Positions 7,880-16,587 of a stretch of DNA of 64,000 nucleotides are shown here, in pieces. Made by a program: the position numbers and the translations under genes. Each line of letters starts with the position of its first letter. The stretch's first letter is position 1. The DNA comes from Tsukamurella sp. 8F (lineage in GTDB: Bacteria > Actinomycetota > Actinomycetes > Mycobacteriales > Mycobacteriaceae). The notes below the pieces were generated by a model. The model saw only the letters and a list, made by a program, of their open reading frames with translations, was not told where the DNA came from and searched no databases. The DNA lies in assembly GCF_029167375.1 (NCBI RefSeq), contig NZ_JARFTP010000007.1, forward strand, positions 62,001 through 126,000. Reading direction: 5' to 3'.

Positions 7880-10723
7880 CTATTGCGGCAGTTCGTTGAT
7901 CGAAGGTTCGATTCGCGCTACGCCGTTGACGCTGTGCCTGTATCCACTCGACGAGTCGTAGACCCGGAGCTTGAGCCGGTTGATCGAGCCGAGCGGGCGG
8001 TGCGCGGCCAGCCCGGTGAACGGCGTGAACGACAGGTTCTCACCGAACTCCAGCCGCTCCGGCGTGTGCGGATCCTGCTGCGGGAAACTCAGTCTCGCGA
8101 CGGTACGGAAGGGAGACAGGTCCTCGGGCCATTCGTGCCGCACGTCCTCGATAGGCATAGCAGCGAGATCCGTACACAGCTGGGCCTGCACCTCGTACTC
8201 CGCCGCGGATCGCGCGTAGAACGCCTGGACGTCGTCGGCGAACGCATCGTGCCCTCTGGCGATCGGTGGCTTCCCGACCAGCGCCCTCACCTCGGGTGAC
8301 GACGGCACCACCCGCAGCCGAGCGACGTACCGCCCGTACCTCAGCGGTGCCGCGGTGAAGAAGCTCAGCCCCAGGATATGCGTGTTGGGGTGGGAGACGA
8401 GATCGAGCGCCGGGCCGAGCCGCACGTGACACTGCCGCAGCCCCGACAGCAGCAGCTCGATCGGGTACAGAACACCGTCCGGCAGGCGTGCGAGGAGCCA
8501 CGCCGACAGCATCCCGCCGAACGAGTAGGACTTCGCGTCCGCGAACGGGAAGCCCGCATGCGATACGAACAGCATGTCGTGGGTATCGGCGCCATCGGCG
8601 CGGCAGCGCTCCCCCTCGACCCCGAGCACCTTGACGGCGAAACCCCGGATCCCCCGGATCCTGTCGTGCCGTATGGCACCCGAGGTCGTCGACAGTCGGG
8701 CGACGACCGGATAGATACCCGGACGGGCGAACAGGCCCTGTGCGAGTTCCTCCGGCAGGTCCGGCTCGATCACCAGATCACCCCGCAGGAGCGCGTGCGC
8801 TTTGGCGTGCGCATCACGCAGGCCGCGGTGGAACTTCTTCGTCGCGTACTCGCTGTCGGAGCGCAGCGACCGCACCATCTTCTCGATCGTGGCCGCCTCG
8901 TCGGGAGGAATCTGTTCGAGATCGGCGCGGTACTCGATGTACGTGCGCTGCTCATGCACCGTGGACTTCCACGGCGCGAACGGGTTCCGGACGCCATCGA
9001 GCGCCGGCGCGAGCTCCGGGTGATGACGCAACAGAACGGACCTGAACGATGCGTCGTCGATCCAGCGCATGCCGGTCTTCGTGTAGACCTCCGAACGGAA
9101 GTCGTCCGTGAAGAAGCGGTCGCTGCGCAGGCGACGCGACGCCATGAGCAAGAAGATGCGGAACGCGGTGTCACCGAATGCGAACCCCTTCGGCTTCGCC
9201 TCCGCGTACAGGCCCACCATGGTGTCCACCCGGTCGACGTCACCGTAGACCTCCTCGAGTTCCGCGGCCGACGCGACGTCACCGGTCAGTTCCAGGAATG
9301 TGCGCACCGGGCGCAGCCGCAGTCGCCGGCGGAACTCGTTGTAGCGGGGGACCCCCCGTTCCCGAGTACGCAGGATATCGGCGGTCGCGAGATCGACACG
9401 GCCGTCGATCCGATGGAAGTCGCGCAGTAGGTCCGGGAAGTTGTGCAGTTGCAGGGCACCCGGATGTGCGCGCCCGAACGAGTACAGAAGGTCCTGCGCC
9501 GCGTGCTCTTCGAGGTACGGACGCACCCTGTCCGTCAGGAGGTCGGCAACGGGGGTCTCGTGCGGTGCCGACCCGTCGAGGCCGCCGATCGCGATGGTGT
9601 CGGGTATCAGCGGGTGCATGCGGTACACCGCGACGAACTCCTCGGTGAGCGAGTAGTCGACGCCGTCGTGATCGGTCTTCGACCCCGGAATCCCCTGCAG
9701 GAAATCGCTTCTCGTGCGGTTGCCGAAACGCCGCTGTACTCGCTCCCCCAACAGACCGAACCAGCTGGCACGCATCCCGTAGCGCGTCGTCGGGTGGGCG
9801 ATGACGGCGGGAGTCCACTCGACCGTGTGGATCTTCGCGATCACCGCGGCCACCACGAGCCGCGCCGCGTCGTAGAGACGCTGGTCGTCGAATTCGGGGT
9901 GCTCACGTGCGATCGCCGCGCATATCGCGTTGTGCTCCTCGAGGAACAGCGAGTGCAACAGTGCAAGACCGACCCAGAAGTTGGCGACTGTACCGCGCGG
10001 GTCCAGCAGCCGGTCCGTCGCGGCATGCGGCAGGCCGGTCGCGTCGAGGGCGATCCGGCCGCCCTCGCGCGTGCGGATCGCATCCGCGTATGCGGCTGTG
10101 GGGCCGTAGATCTGCCCAGCGTCCCACCAGTGGCTCGTCTTGTTCGCGACGGCGGGAGGACCGGGCTGGGAGCCGCGTCCACGCAGGACAGTGGGGACGG
10201 TCGGCAGGCGGCGTACGCGCATCGGGTGCTCACCCCAGGAATCGCCGGGCGCCAGCGGCACGTCCCATGCGGTCGTCGCGTCCTCGGCACCGTGGTCGAC
10301 CCAGTCGTGCACCTCGAACTGGATCCACGCGGCGGCCAACATGTTGAGCGATGTCGCAGGCGCGAACCCCCGACGCGCGAGCAGTCGCTCGCTGACGGCG
10401 CGGGGACTCGGTGACCCGACGACGTCTTCATCAGGCTCGGGGCGGGCGGCGTCGAGCGGAACGTTGCGGCCGAACGCGGAGCCCTCGCAGCCCATCGCGG
10501 GCTTCTCGGCGTCCGTGTAGGCGCCGTCGACCGTACGCGCCCGCGCCAGCGTGCCGCGAGGCACATCGACGGGTTCCGCCCCCGCGTCCTGGAGGTTGAG
10601 CCGGCGCATCCGCGACCGCAGGCCCATCAGCACCGCGATCCCCAACGGTACGGGGAGGTTCATCCATCCGATGCGATGGTCGACCGCCTCTGCGAGTCTC
10701 CCCAGGATGTTCGTCAGCCCCAC
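7880..10723 (-). CDS. Alpha-dioxygenase-like heme peroxidase fused to a catalase-like domain
   Basis: 947 residues from a GTG that has GGGAGG seven to eight bases upstream; a longer frame to 10861 has no such site. The N-terminal two thirds match the animal-peroxidase superfamily and especially plant-type fatty acid alpha-dioxygenases: distal heme His in AAAWIQFEVHDWVDHG (about residue 139), proximal His in AAVIAKIHTVEWT (about 299), and the radical-forming Tyr in LTEEFVAVYRMHPLIPD (about 367). From about residue 600 a catalase-like domain follows (FARPGIYPVVARLSTTSG, IRGIRGFAVKVLG, DMLFVSHAGFPFAD). The distal Asn of true catalases (GNNTP context) is not conserved, so it is more like the catalase-related proteins than a catalase. 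By family knowledge the first domain would make a 2-hydroperoxy fatty acid; that the second consumes it is inference. Confidence 0.85.
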   Translation of the reverse strand: MGLTNILGRLAEAVDHRIGWMNLPVPLGIAVLMGLRSRMRRLNLQDAGAEPVDVPRGTLARARTVDGAYTDAEKPAMGCEGSAFGRNVPLDAARPEPDEDVVGSPSPRAVSERLLARRGFAPATSLNMLAAAWIQFEVHDWVDHGAEDATTAWDVPLAPGDSWGEHPMRVRRLPTVPTVLRGRGSQPGPPAVANKTSHWWDAGQIYGPTAAYADAIRTREGGRIALDATGLPHAATDRLLDPRGTVANFWVGLALLHSLFLEEHNAICAAIAREHPEFDDQRLYDAARLVVAAVIAKIHTVEWTPAVIAHPTTRYGMRASWFGLLGERVQRRFGNRTRSDFLQGIPGSKTDHDGVDYSLTEEFVAVYRMHPLIPDTIAIGGLDGSAPHETPVADLLTDRVRPYLEEHAAQDLLYSFGRAHPGALQLHNFPDLLRDFHRIDGRVDLATADILRTRERGVPRYNEFRRRLRLRPVRTFLELTGDVASAAELEEVYGDVDRVDTMVGLYAEAKPKGFAFGDTAFRIFLLMASRRLRSDRFFTDDFRSEVYTKTGMRWIDDASFRSVLLRHHPELAPALDGVRNPFAPWKSTVHEQRTYIEYRADLEQIPPDEAATIEKMVRSLRSDSEYATKKFHRGLRDAHAKAHALLRGDLVIEPDLPEELAQGLFARPGIYPVVARLSTTSGAIRHDRIRGIRGFAVKVLGVEGERCRADGADTHDMLFVSHAGFPFADAKSYSFGGMLSAWLLARLPDGVLYPIELLLSGLRQCHVRLGPALDLVSHPNTHILGLSFFTAAPLRYGRYVARLRVVPSSPEVRALVGKPPIARGHDAFADDVQAFYARSAAEYEVQAQLCTDLAAMPIEDVRHEWPEDLSPFRTVARLSFPQQDPHTPERLEFGENLSFTPFTGLAAHRPLGSINRLKLRVYDSSSGYRHSVNGVARIEPSINELPQ

Positions 10724-10859
10724 ACCGCACCTCCCGTTCGCCCGATCCACCGCAACCTCCAGCATGGACCGTTCCGCGCCTGCGCACACGCGTAGTGCGC
10801 TACTCGGCCGCGCGGTAATCCCGTTGCGCTGCGAGCCACGGACCACATACCGTCCGGCC

Positions 10860-11630
10860 ATGAGGGCCGGCGACGGAAGTGCAGGAGATGCGGACTACGC
10901 GCGGATCGGGCGAGGCTACAGCACATACCGACGCCCGGAACCGTTCCTGCGGGCCGCGATCGAACACGCCCTCGGCGACGCACGGACGGTGATCAATGTG
11001 GGCGCGGGCGCGGGATCGTACGAGCCGACCGCGATCGATGTGACAGCCGTGGAGCCCTCGGCCTCGATGCGCCGGCAACGGCCCACGCGGCTCCCCACGG
11101 CCGTCGACGCGGTCGCCGAGGAACTCCCGTTCGCGGACGCGTCGTTCGACGCCGCCATAGCGACCTTCACGGTGCATCAGTGGGCGGATCTGGATCGCGG
11201 GCTGTCCGAGATGCGGCGCGTCGCAACCGGTCCCGTGGTGATCATGACGTGCGACCCCGCTCGCGTACACGATTTCTGGCTAGACGACTATGCGCCCGAG
11301 GTGCTGGAGACCGAGGCGCGGCGATACCCCGGGCTCGACCGGATCTCGGATGCGCTGGGCGGGAGCGCCGCGGTCACTCCGCTGCCCATTCCTAGGGATT
11401 GCCGCGACGGTTTCTCGGAGGCGTACTACGGGCGGCCCGAGATGTTCCTGGAACCCGGTGCACGCCTGGCCAACTCGGCATGGAGCTTCGTCGACGAGGC
11501 GGTCACCGACCGCGCGATCACAGCCCTGCGCTCCGACCTCGCGAGCGGCGCCTGGGACGAACGCCACGGCCATCTGCGTGAACAGAGCACTTACGCGGGC
11601 TCGCTCGTGCTGATCACCGGCTCCCCCTGA
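10860..11630 (+). CDS. Class I SAM-dependent methyltransferase
   Basis: 256 residues with the Rossmann methyltransferase core: motif I as VINVGAGAGSYEP (about residues 41-53), then VTAVEPSASMRRQR for the SAM-ribose acidic strand, and LPFADASFDAAIATFTVHQW for the motif II/post-II region. It resembles the ubiquinone/menaquinone-methyltransferase-like group of small-molecule methyltransferases; the substrate cannot be told. The frame is open further upstream, but the ATG used here is where homologue-like sequence (YARIGRGYSTYRRPEP) begins. It is divergent from the dioxygenase-catalase gene and its last 17 bases overlap the convergent monooxygenase gene. Confidence 0.8.
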   Translation: MRAGDGSAGDADYARIGRGYSTYRRPEPFLRAAIEHALGDARTVINVGAGAGSYEPTAIDVTAVEPSASMRRQRPTRLPTAVDAVAEELPFADASFDAAIATFTVHQWADLDRGLSEMRRVATGPVVIMTCDPARVHDFWLDDYAPEVLETEARRYPGLDRISDALGGSAAVTPLPIPRDCRDGFSEAYYGRPEMFLEPGARLANSAWSFVDEAVTDRAITALRSDLASGAWDERHGHLREQSTYAGSLVLITGSP

Positions 11631-12744
11631 GCCCCTCCTCGAAGAACGCGACGAGTCCGCCCGGCGCGGAGTCGCCGAGGCACAGGTCCACGATTCCATG
11701 CGCATCGTGCGCAGCCGCCTCCGAGCGCGAGAACATCTCCGACTCATACGCGTTCAGTGCAGACTCGATGTCACCCCCGCACGCGACGAGCTCTTGGCCG
11801 AGCCGGGCGCCGTCGTACATCGCGAGATTGGCCCCCTCGCCGGCCGGCGGCATGAGGTGGGCGGCATCGCCTACGAGCGTCACGCCGGGCACGCGCTCCC
11901 ACCGATGGCCGGTCGGCAGCGTGTGCAGCTGCCGCACCACAGGAGACACATCGGCGTCGGTGATCAGCGATAACAACTGGGGGGCCCACCCGTCGAACTC
12001 TGCCGCGACCGCTGACAGCGCAGCGGGGGTACCGAAGTCGATACCGTCCGCCCACTCGGCCGGGCACTTCAATTGCGTATACGCGTGCAGCACTCCCCCC
12101 GCCTCGCGATGTGTGCTTATCCCCCGCCCCGGGGCCAGGGCGAACAGCGCACCGCCGCCGGAGATCTCGGCCGTCGCCGGGTGACGCTCGTCGACGTCGT
12201 ACAGGTAGGTCTCCACGAATGTCACGCCGGAGTACTCGGGCACCGCCTCCGAGACGAGCGGCCGGACGCGGGACCAGGCGCCGTCGGCACCTACCAGGAG
12301 GTCGGTCGAGGTGGTGCTGCCGTCCGCGAAGCGCACTTCATGCCGCCCGCCGCCGAGGGGCGCGACCTCGGTGACCTTGCTGCCCCACCGGACCGTGCCC
12401 TCGGGCAGCGATTCCAGCAGAATGCGGCGGAGCTCGCCGCGAAGCACCTCAGGGCGGCCGCCCGTACCGTCGTCGGGCTGGTCGAACAACAGGGTGCCGT
12501 CCTGGTCGACCACGCGCGTGGCCTCACCACCCTCGTGGATGAGCGCGCGGAACTGGTCCGTGAGGCCGGCCGCCGCGAGGGCCACCTGCCCATCCGCCTC
12601 GTGAATGTCCAGGTGTCCGCCCTGGGTACGCGCCTGGGGCGAGGGCTCGGCCTCGTAGATCGTGGCCGCGATCCCGCCCACGTGCAACACCCTGGCGAGC
12701 ACGAGGCCGCCGGGGCCCGCACCGATGATCGTGATGTTCTCCAT
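11614..12744 (-). CDS. FAD-dependent monooxygenase (TetX/PHBH-like)
   Basis: 376 residues. The N-terminal FAD-binding motif is ITIIGAGPGGLVLARVLHVG; the middle has LVGADGAWSRVRPLV (DG motif) and the C-terminal half has TLVGDAAHLMPPAGEGANLAM, the second FAD motif of aromatic hydroxylase-type flavoproteins. TetX-like enzymes hydroxylate and inactivate small aromatic or polycyclic compounds. The ATG at 12744 is chosen because the GXGXXG strand must start at the N terminus. It is transcribed away from a TetR gene through a 76-bp gap with two operator dyads, so it is almost certainly the target of that repressor. Confidence 0.88.
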   Translation of the reverse strand: MENITIIGAGPGGLVLARVLHVGGIAATIYEAEPSPQARTQGGHLDIHEADGQVALAAAGLTDQFRALIHEGGEATRVVDQDGTLLFDQPDDGTGGRPEVLRGELRRILLESLPEGTVRWGSKVTEVAPLGGGRHEVRFADGSTTSTDLLVGADGAWSRVRPLVSEAVPEYSGVTFVETYLYDVDERHPATAEISGGGALFALAPGRGISTHREAGGVLHAYTQLKCPAEWADGIDFGTPAALSAVAAEFDGWAPQLLSLITDADVSPVVRQLHTLPTGHRWERVPGVTLVGDAAHLMPPAGEGANLAMYDGARLGQELVACGGDIESALNAYESEMFSRSEAAAHDAHGIVDLCLGDSAPGGLVAFFEEGLRGSR

Positions 12745-12761
12745 GTCTGTCTCCTCCATCA

Positions 12762-12801
12762 TTGGAACGATGTTCCAACACATCTTGGAACATCGTTCCA
12801 T
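12762..12801. promoter_or_regulatory. Two tandem operator dyads between monooxygenase and TetR genes
   Basis: Two near-identical dyads: TTGGAAC-GAT-GTTCCAA at 12762-12778 and TTGGAAC-ATC-GTTCCAT at 12785-12801. The half-site is TTGGAAC, and the dyad centres are 23 bp apart. They fill the gap between the divergent starts, as expected for cooperative binding of the adjacent TetR-type repressor. Confidence 0.8.
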
Positions 12802-12820
12802 CCTGTGTCAAGATGGAGGC

Positions 12821-13465
12821 ATGACACCGAGACGTCGCAGCAGCGACGCCCTGTCCAGGGACCGCATCGTCGACGTGGCGATCGAGATCCTCGACGCCGA
12901 GGGTGAGTCAGCACTCACCTTCCGTACGCTCGCCCGTCGACTGTCGACGGGGCCCGGGGCGATCTACCACCACGTCGCGGGGAAGTCGGAGTTGCTGGCG
13001 GCGGCGACGGACACCGTCGTGGGACACGCCTTGGAAGGCCTCGCGGACTCCGACCCACGCGAGGCGATCCGGCGACTCGCGCTCGCCCTGTTCGACGCGA
13101 TCGACGAACACCCCTGGGTGGGGGCGCATCTCGGCCACGACCCCTGGCAGGACGCCATGCTGGAGATCTACGAGGGCGTAGGCGGAAGACTCGCGCCGCT
13201 CGGCGTTCCTGAAGCGGCGCAGTTCTTCTCGGCGTCGGCTCTGGTCAGCTACATCCTCGGCGTGGCCGGCCAGAACGCGGCCAACGCTCGTATGCGTCAC
13301 ACGGCCGGCCGCAACGAGGTCCTCGCGGGCGCCGCTGAGCTGTGGGCGTCGCGGGACCCAGCCGCCTACCCCTTCCTGCACCGGGCAGCCGAGCAGTTGC
13401 GAGACCACGACGACCGCGAGCAGTTCCTCGCTGGGATCGACCTGATACTCGACGGCCTGGGCTGA
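12821..13465 (+). CDS. TetR-family transcriptional repressor
   Basis: 214 residues. The N-terminal helix-turn-helix reads IVDVAIEILDAEGESALTFR and TLARRLSTGPGAIYHHVAGK, the standard TetR DNA-binding pattern; the rest is the helical ligand-binding and dimerisation domain, without a recognisable subfamily signature. The ATG has GGAGG six to seven bases upstream. Paired operator dyads lie immediately upstream, so it probably represses itself and the divergent FAD monooxygenase until a substrate of that enzyme binds. Confidence 0.9.
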   Translation: MTPRRRSSDALSRDRIVDVAIEILDAEGESALTFRTLARRLSTGPGAIYHHVAGKSELLAAATDTVVGHALEGLADSDPREAIRRLALALFDAIDEHPWVGAHLGHDPWQDAMLEIYEGVGGRLAPLGVPEAAQFFSASALVSYILGVAGQNAANARMRHTAGRNEVLAGAAELWASRDPAAYPFLHRAAEQLRDHDDREQFLAGIDLILDGLG

Positions 13466-13526
13466 CGGATCGGGCCGGCGTCGCGTGCCTCGGTCTTCTG
13501 CTCCCGAGACCGTAGGGTATCCGCCA

Positions 13527-14486
13527 TCAGGCCTGGGGATCGATGAGCAGCTTCCCGCTCCGCTCGGACCTCGGCGCGGTCGACCCGACCTGCTCCGCGA
13601 GCGCTGTGGGCAGGTCCGTCAGCCGCACCCTGTCGGAGACCGCGGTGCGCAGGCGCCCGGCACGTAGGTGGCCGAACACCGGGTCCATGAGCGCCGCTAG
13701 GTCCCCGCGCGAGCCGCTGTGGACCGTATCGCGGAGACGGAACATCTCCACGCGCGTACCCCGTCGACCGGAGAAGCAGGCCGCGGGCAGAGGGGCACCC
13801 GACAGTAGGCCGTAATGCACCAGGACACCGCCCGGCGTGAGCGCCTCGACGAGGTCAGGGGCCAGCCGCCCGCCCACGCAGTCGAACACGACATCGGCCG
13901 CCGGGAGCGGATCGCCGTCGCGAATCACACTGCGCCACAGTGGAGGATCGGCGACGCGCGATGCGGACGAGACGCGGACGACACCCGTGGGCGCTATGCC
14001 TTGCCGGGACAGGAGCTCTGCCAGGTGGCCCGCGATCGTCGAGGTCGCGGCGGTGACCACAGCGGTGCGTGCCTCGGACGCGAATCGTTCCACCATGAGA
14101 AACGCGGTGAGCGGGTTGATATAGGCGAAGCACGCGGTCTCGTCATCGATATCGTCGGGGACGCCCACACACCACCCCGCATCGACGGTTCGGAGCTGCT
14201 GCCAGTTGCCGGCGGACCCCAGGGGTAGAACGCGCCGACCGACCTCGTCCGGGGGCACCCCCGCGCCCGCACACTCGACGACGCCCACGCCTTCGAAACC
14301 GGGCACCAGAGGAAACCTGGTGCGCGAGCCGTATGCACCCGACACCGTCACGGCGTCGGATGGGTTCACGGTGGTCGCGAGCATCCGCACCGTCACCTCA
14401 CCGGGCCCGGGCGTCGGCTCCTCGATCTCGCGCACCCGCACCACGTCCGCCAGTCGCCCGGCCTGTTCCGCGATCGCCGCACGCAT
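13527..14486 (-). CDS. Zinc-independent MDR-family oxidoreductase (quinone reductase-like)
   Basis: 319 residues of the medium-chain dehydrogenase/reductase fold. The GroES-like N terminus (PTPGPGEVTVRMLATTVNPSD, FPLVPGFEGVGVVECAGAGV) is followed by a Rossmann region (TAVVTAATSTIAGHLAELLS) and DVVFDCVGG. The catalytic-zinc Cys/His ligands are absent, as in quinone oxidoreductase and enoyl-reductase members. It would use NAD(P)H to reduce an enone or quinone. The stop lies three bases before the ogt gene's end on the same strand side, so ogt, upstream, and this gene are probably one transcript. Confidence 0.82.
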   Translation of the reverse strand: MRAAIAEQAGRLADVVRVREIEEPTPGPGEVTVRMLATTVNPSDAVTVSGAYGSRTRFPLVPGFEGVGVVECAGAGVPPDEVGRRVLPLGSAGNWQQLRTVDAGWCVGVPDDIDDETACFAYINPLTAFLMVERFASEARTAVVTAATSTIAGHLAELLSRQGIAPTGVVRVSSASRVADPPLWRSVIRDGDPLPAADVVFDCVGGRLAPDLVEALTPGGVLVHYGLLSGAPLPAACFSGRRGTRVEMFRLRDTVHSGSRGDLAALMDPVFGHLRAGRLRTAVSDRVRLTDLPTALAEQVGSTAPRSERSGKLLIDPQA

Positions 14487-14489
14487 CGA

Positions 14490-15002
14490 CTAGAACAGCC
14501 GCGCGGCGGACGCCTCGGCAGGCTCCTCGTGATCGAGCAGCCAGCGCTTGCGGTCGAGACCGCCGGCGTACCCGGTGAGGGAGCCGTCGGCGCCGACCAC
14601 GCGATGGCACGGGATCACGATGCTCACCGGGTTGTGGCCGACCGCCTGGCCCACCGCCTGTGCGAGATGCCGGTCGCCCAGCCGCGTCGCCAGGGCTCCG
14701 TATGTCGTGGTCTCCCCGAACGGTATGGCGCGCAGCATCTCCCACACCCGCTCCGAGAAGACGTCACCGGATGTAGCCACCGGCACACCGAACATCCTGC
14801 GCTCCCCTCGCAGGTATTCGTCGAGCTCCCTCACCGCCTGCGCGAGCAACGGATCGGCCGCGGCATCGACCCGCTCGCCGTAGGCGTCGGCCCCCGGCAG
14901 GTACTTGTGGCCCTCGAAGTACAAGCCGGTCAGCCCGGTATCGCGGGCTGTCATCGTGATCTCGCCCAGTCGTGTGTCGATCACCGAATGTCGCGTGTCC
15001 AT
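14490..15002 (-). CDS. ogt: Methylated-DNA-protein cysteine methyltransferase
   Basis: 170 residues. The active-site motif SIVIPCHRVVGADGSLTGYA contains the acceptor Cys, and AIPFGETTTYGALATRLG is the preceding DNA-binding helix-turn-helix segment. The enzyme removes alkyl groups from O6 of guanine by suicidal transfer to its own Cys. There is no AraC/Ada domain, so it is the Ogt type. Two Met codons three residues apart (15011 and 15002) are possible starts. It is followed after three bases by the MDR oxidoreductase gene, with which it likely forms an operon. Confidence 0.93.
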   Translation of the reverse strand: MDTRHSVIDTRLGEITMTARDTGLTGLYFEGHKYLPGADAYGERVDAAADPLLAQAVRELDEYLRGERRMFGVPVATSGDVFSERVWEMLRAIPFGETTTYGALATRLGDRHLAQAVGQAVGHNPVSIVIPCHRVVGADGSLTGYAGGLDRKRWLLDHEEPAEASAARLF

Positions 15003-15083
15003 CGCGATCACCTCCGTCTTCCATCATGCAGACGCGCGCGAGCAACAGAACGTGAGACGCGCGGACGGCGCGCTTCGCGTCCG

Positions 15084-15830
15084 TCACCACGGCAGCGGAT
15101 CGCCCGTGTAGTCGAAGAAGGCTCCCGTCGGCCCGTCCGGGCCGAGCGTCGCGAGTGTCACGAAGATCTGAGCGCCCACCTCGGGCGTGAGATGACCTGC
15201 GTAGTGGTTGAAGTCGGTGGCGACATGCCCCGGCGACGCCGCATTGACCTTGATCGGCGTGTCGCGCAGATGGTTCGCATAATGCGCCGTGATGGCGTTG
15301 AGGGCGGTCTTGGACGTCGAGTACGGCATGGACGGTTGGGCGACCCACGCCCCGTCGGCGGCGATCGAGCCGCGCATGCTGCTGACGTTCACAATGCGCC
15401 CCGCCTGACCGCCCCGCAGAAGCGGCAGCGCCGCGTTGGTGACGGTGACAGGACCGAAGACATTGGTCTCGTAGACCTGCCGGAACTCGGCGGCACCGAC
15501 CTCACTCGGCTTCTGATATCCCACGTTGGTACCGGCGTTGTTGACGAGAGCATCCAGACGTCCGTGCCGTCTCGCGATCGTCTCGATCGCCGCCCTCACC
15601 GACTCCTCGTCTGTCACGTCCAGGCACACGGGCTCCACGTGCCCGTCTGCGGACAACTCCCCGGCCGCCTCCATACCGCGGTCGACGTCTCGAGCGCCGA
15701 GCATCACGACCATTCCCCGCCGGGCGAGGCCACGCGCGATCTCCTTGCCGATGCCCTTGTTGGCGCCGGTGACGAGCGCGACGCTCCCACCGACGTCGGC
15801 GAGTACATTCGCATCCTTCAATGTTGTCAT
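15084..15830 (-). CDS. SDR-family NAD(P)-dependent oxidoreductase
   Basis: 248 residues, a classical short-chain dehydrogenase. Cofactor motif ALVTGANKGIGKEIARGLARR near residue 18, NNAG at about 92-95, and the catalytic Ser-Tyr-Lys set (VSSMRG, then MPYSTSKTALNAIT). The sequence resembles carbonyl reductase-type SDRs (for example plant and animal CBR1-like proteins); the substrate is unknown. The start codon is covered by one of two operator-like dyads, and the divergent MarR gene lies 54 bp away, so regulation by that protein is likely. Confidence 0.88.
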   Translation of the reverse strand: MTTLKDANVLADVGGSVALVTGANKGIGKEIARGLARRGMVVMLGARDVDRGMEAAGELSADGHVEPVCLDVTDEESVRAAIETIARRHGRLDALVNNAGTNVGYQKPSEVGAAEFRQVYETNVFGPVTVTNAALPLLRGGQAGRIVNVSSMRGSIAADGAWVAQPSMPYSTSKTALNAITAHYANHLRDTPIKVNAASPGHVATDFNHYAGHLTPEVGAQIFVTLATLGPDGPTGAFFDYTGDPLPW

Positions 15831-15868
15831 ATCAACACGTTAGTCTGCGTCGTGTTGCTGTGACAACA
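15822..15868. promoter_or_regulatory. Paired TGTTG-N6-CAACA operators between SDR and MarR genes
   Basis: Two copies of the same dyad, TGTTG-N6-CAACA, at 15822-15837 and 15853-15868, centres 31 bp (about three helical turns) apart. The first overlaps the SDR start codon and the second lies just upstream of the MarR GTG start. The arrangement fits binding of two MarR dimers on one face of the DNA. Confidence 0.75.
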
Positions 15869-15884
15869 GAGATAGGCTGCCCGC

Positions 15885-16313
15885 GTGACCAGACTGGAAC
15901 CGGCGGAACTCGAACTCTGGTACGCGTGGAAACGCGCGTCGGAGGCAGTACGAAGTGCGGTTGCGGACGACATCGTGAAGGCCACCGGGCTATCCGACCC
16001 GGACTTCGGCATTCTGACCCGCGTGGTCGAGCTCGGCGACGGCCGACTGCGTCAGAGCGAGCTGGCGGCCAGCATGGGCTGGCACCGCAGCCGACTGTCA
16101 CATCAACTCACTCGGATGTGCGAGCGCGGGCTGGTGGAACGACGCGAAGCCAGCGGTGGTGTCGATGTCCTCGTCACCGCGCGCGGGCGGGAACTCGCGG
16201 ATGCGGCACGCCCGGTGCACGCCGACGCTGTTCGTGCCCACCTGCTCTCGGCGATCGCGCCGGCACAACGGCCGTCGTTCCTGGCAGTTCTCGAAGCCCT
16301 CGGGCGCCGGTGA
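15885..16313 (+). CDS. MarR-family transcriptional regulator
   Basis: 142 residues with a MarR winged helix: LTRVVELGDGRLRQSELAAS followed by MGWHRSRLSHQLTRMCERGL (recognition helix) and a wing with VERREASGGVDVLVTARGRE. The GTG start follows closely after the second TGTTG-N6-CAACA dyad. It is divergent from the SDR gene, the usual arrangement for a MarR repressor and the enzyme it controls. The inducer is unknown. Confidence 0.88.
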   Translation: MTRLEPAELELWYAWKRASEAVRSAVADDIVKATGLSDPDFGILTRVVELGDGRLRQSELAASMGWHRSRLSHQLTRMCERGLVERREASGGVDVLVTARGRELADAARPVHADAVRAHLLSAIAPAQRPSFLAVLEALGRR

Positions 16314-16587
16314 CGCCCTCGGTGATCCGCGTGAATCGATGCATCTCCTCATCCGATCGACGTCGAGCGGGGAATCATCGGGCAGCCGAGGAGGTATCGG
16401 ACGCGAAACCGGCTGCGGTAGAGAGCGGCTTGTCGGCGACCAGCGCTGTGGCGGAGTCGACTGCGCACCGTTGATCTCCCGGGACGAGCACCGCCTCCGC
16501 CCGCGGCGACCAAGGGGGTAGTAGGTCCACCACTGTCGGGGTGCTGCTCGGGTGGGTCGGCGCACGGTTCCGGCCGAAGGTGGATAC

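Noticed and set aside
6403-7899. A long plus-strand frame of almost 500 codons antisense to the LuxR-type regulator
   Set aside because: Its translation is Ser/Arg/Pro-rich low-complexity, with no domain, and it mirrors the high-GC codon bias of the opposite strand; the minus-strand gene has clear domains.
10724-10861. N-terminal extension of the dioxygenase-catalase protein to an ATG at 10861
   Set aside because: The extension overlaps the divergent methyltransferase start, has no ribosome-binding site and no family similarity; the GTG at 10723 has GGGAGG.
16314-16587. Possible minus-strand gene in the gap before the DUF418 gene
   Set aside because: The open frame is a shadow that continues into the antisense of the DUF418 gene; no start signal or recognisable motif.
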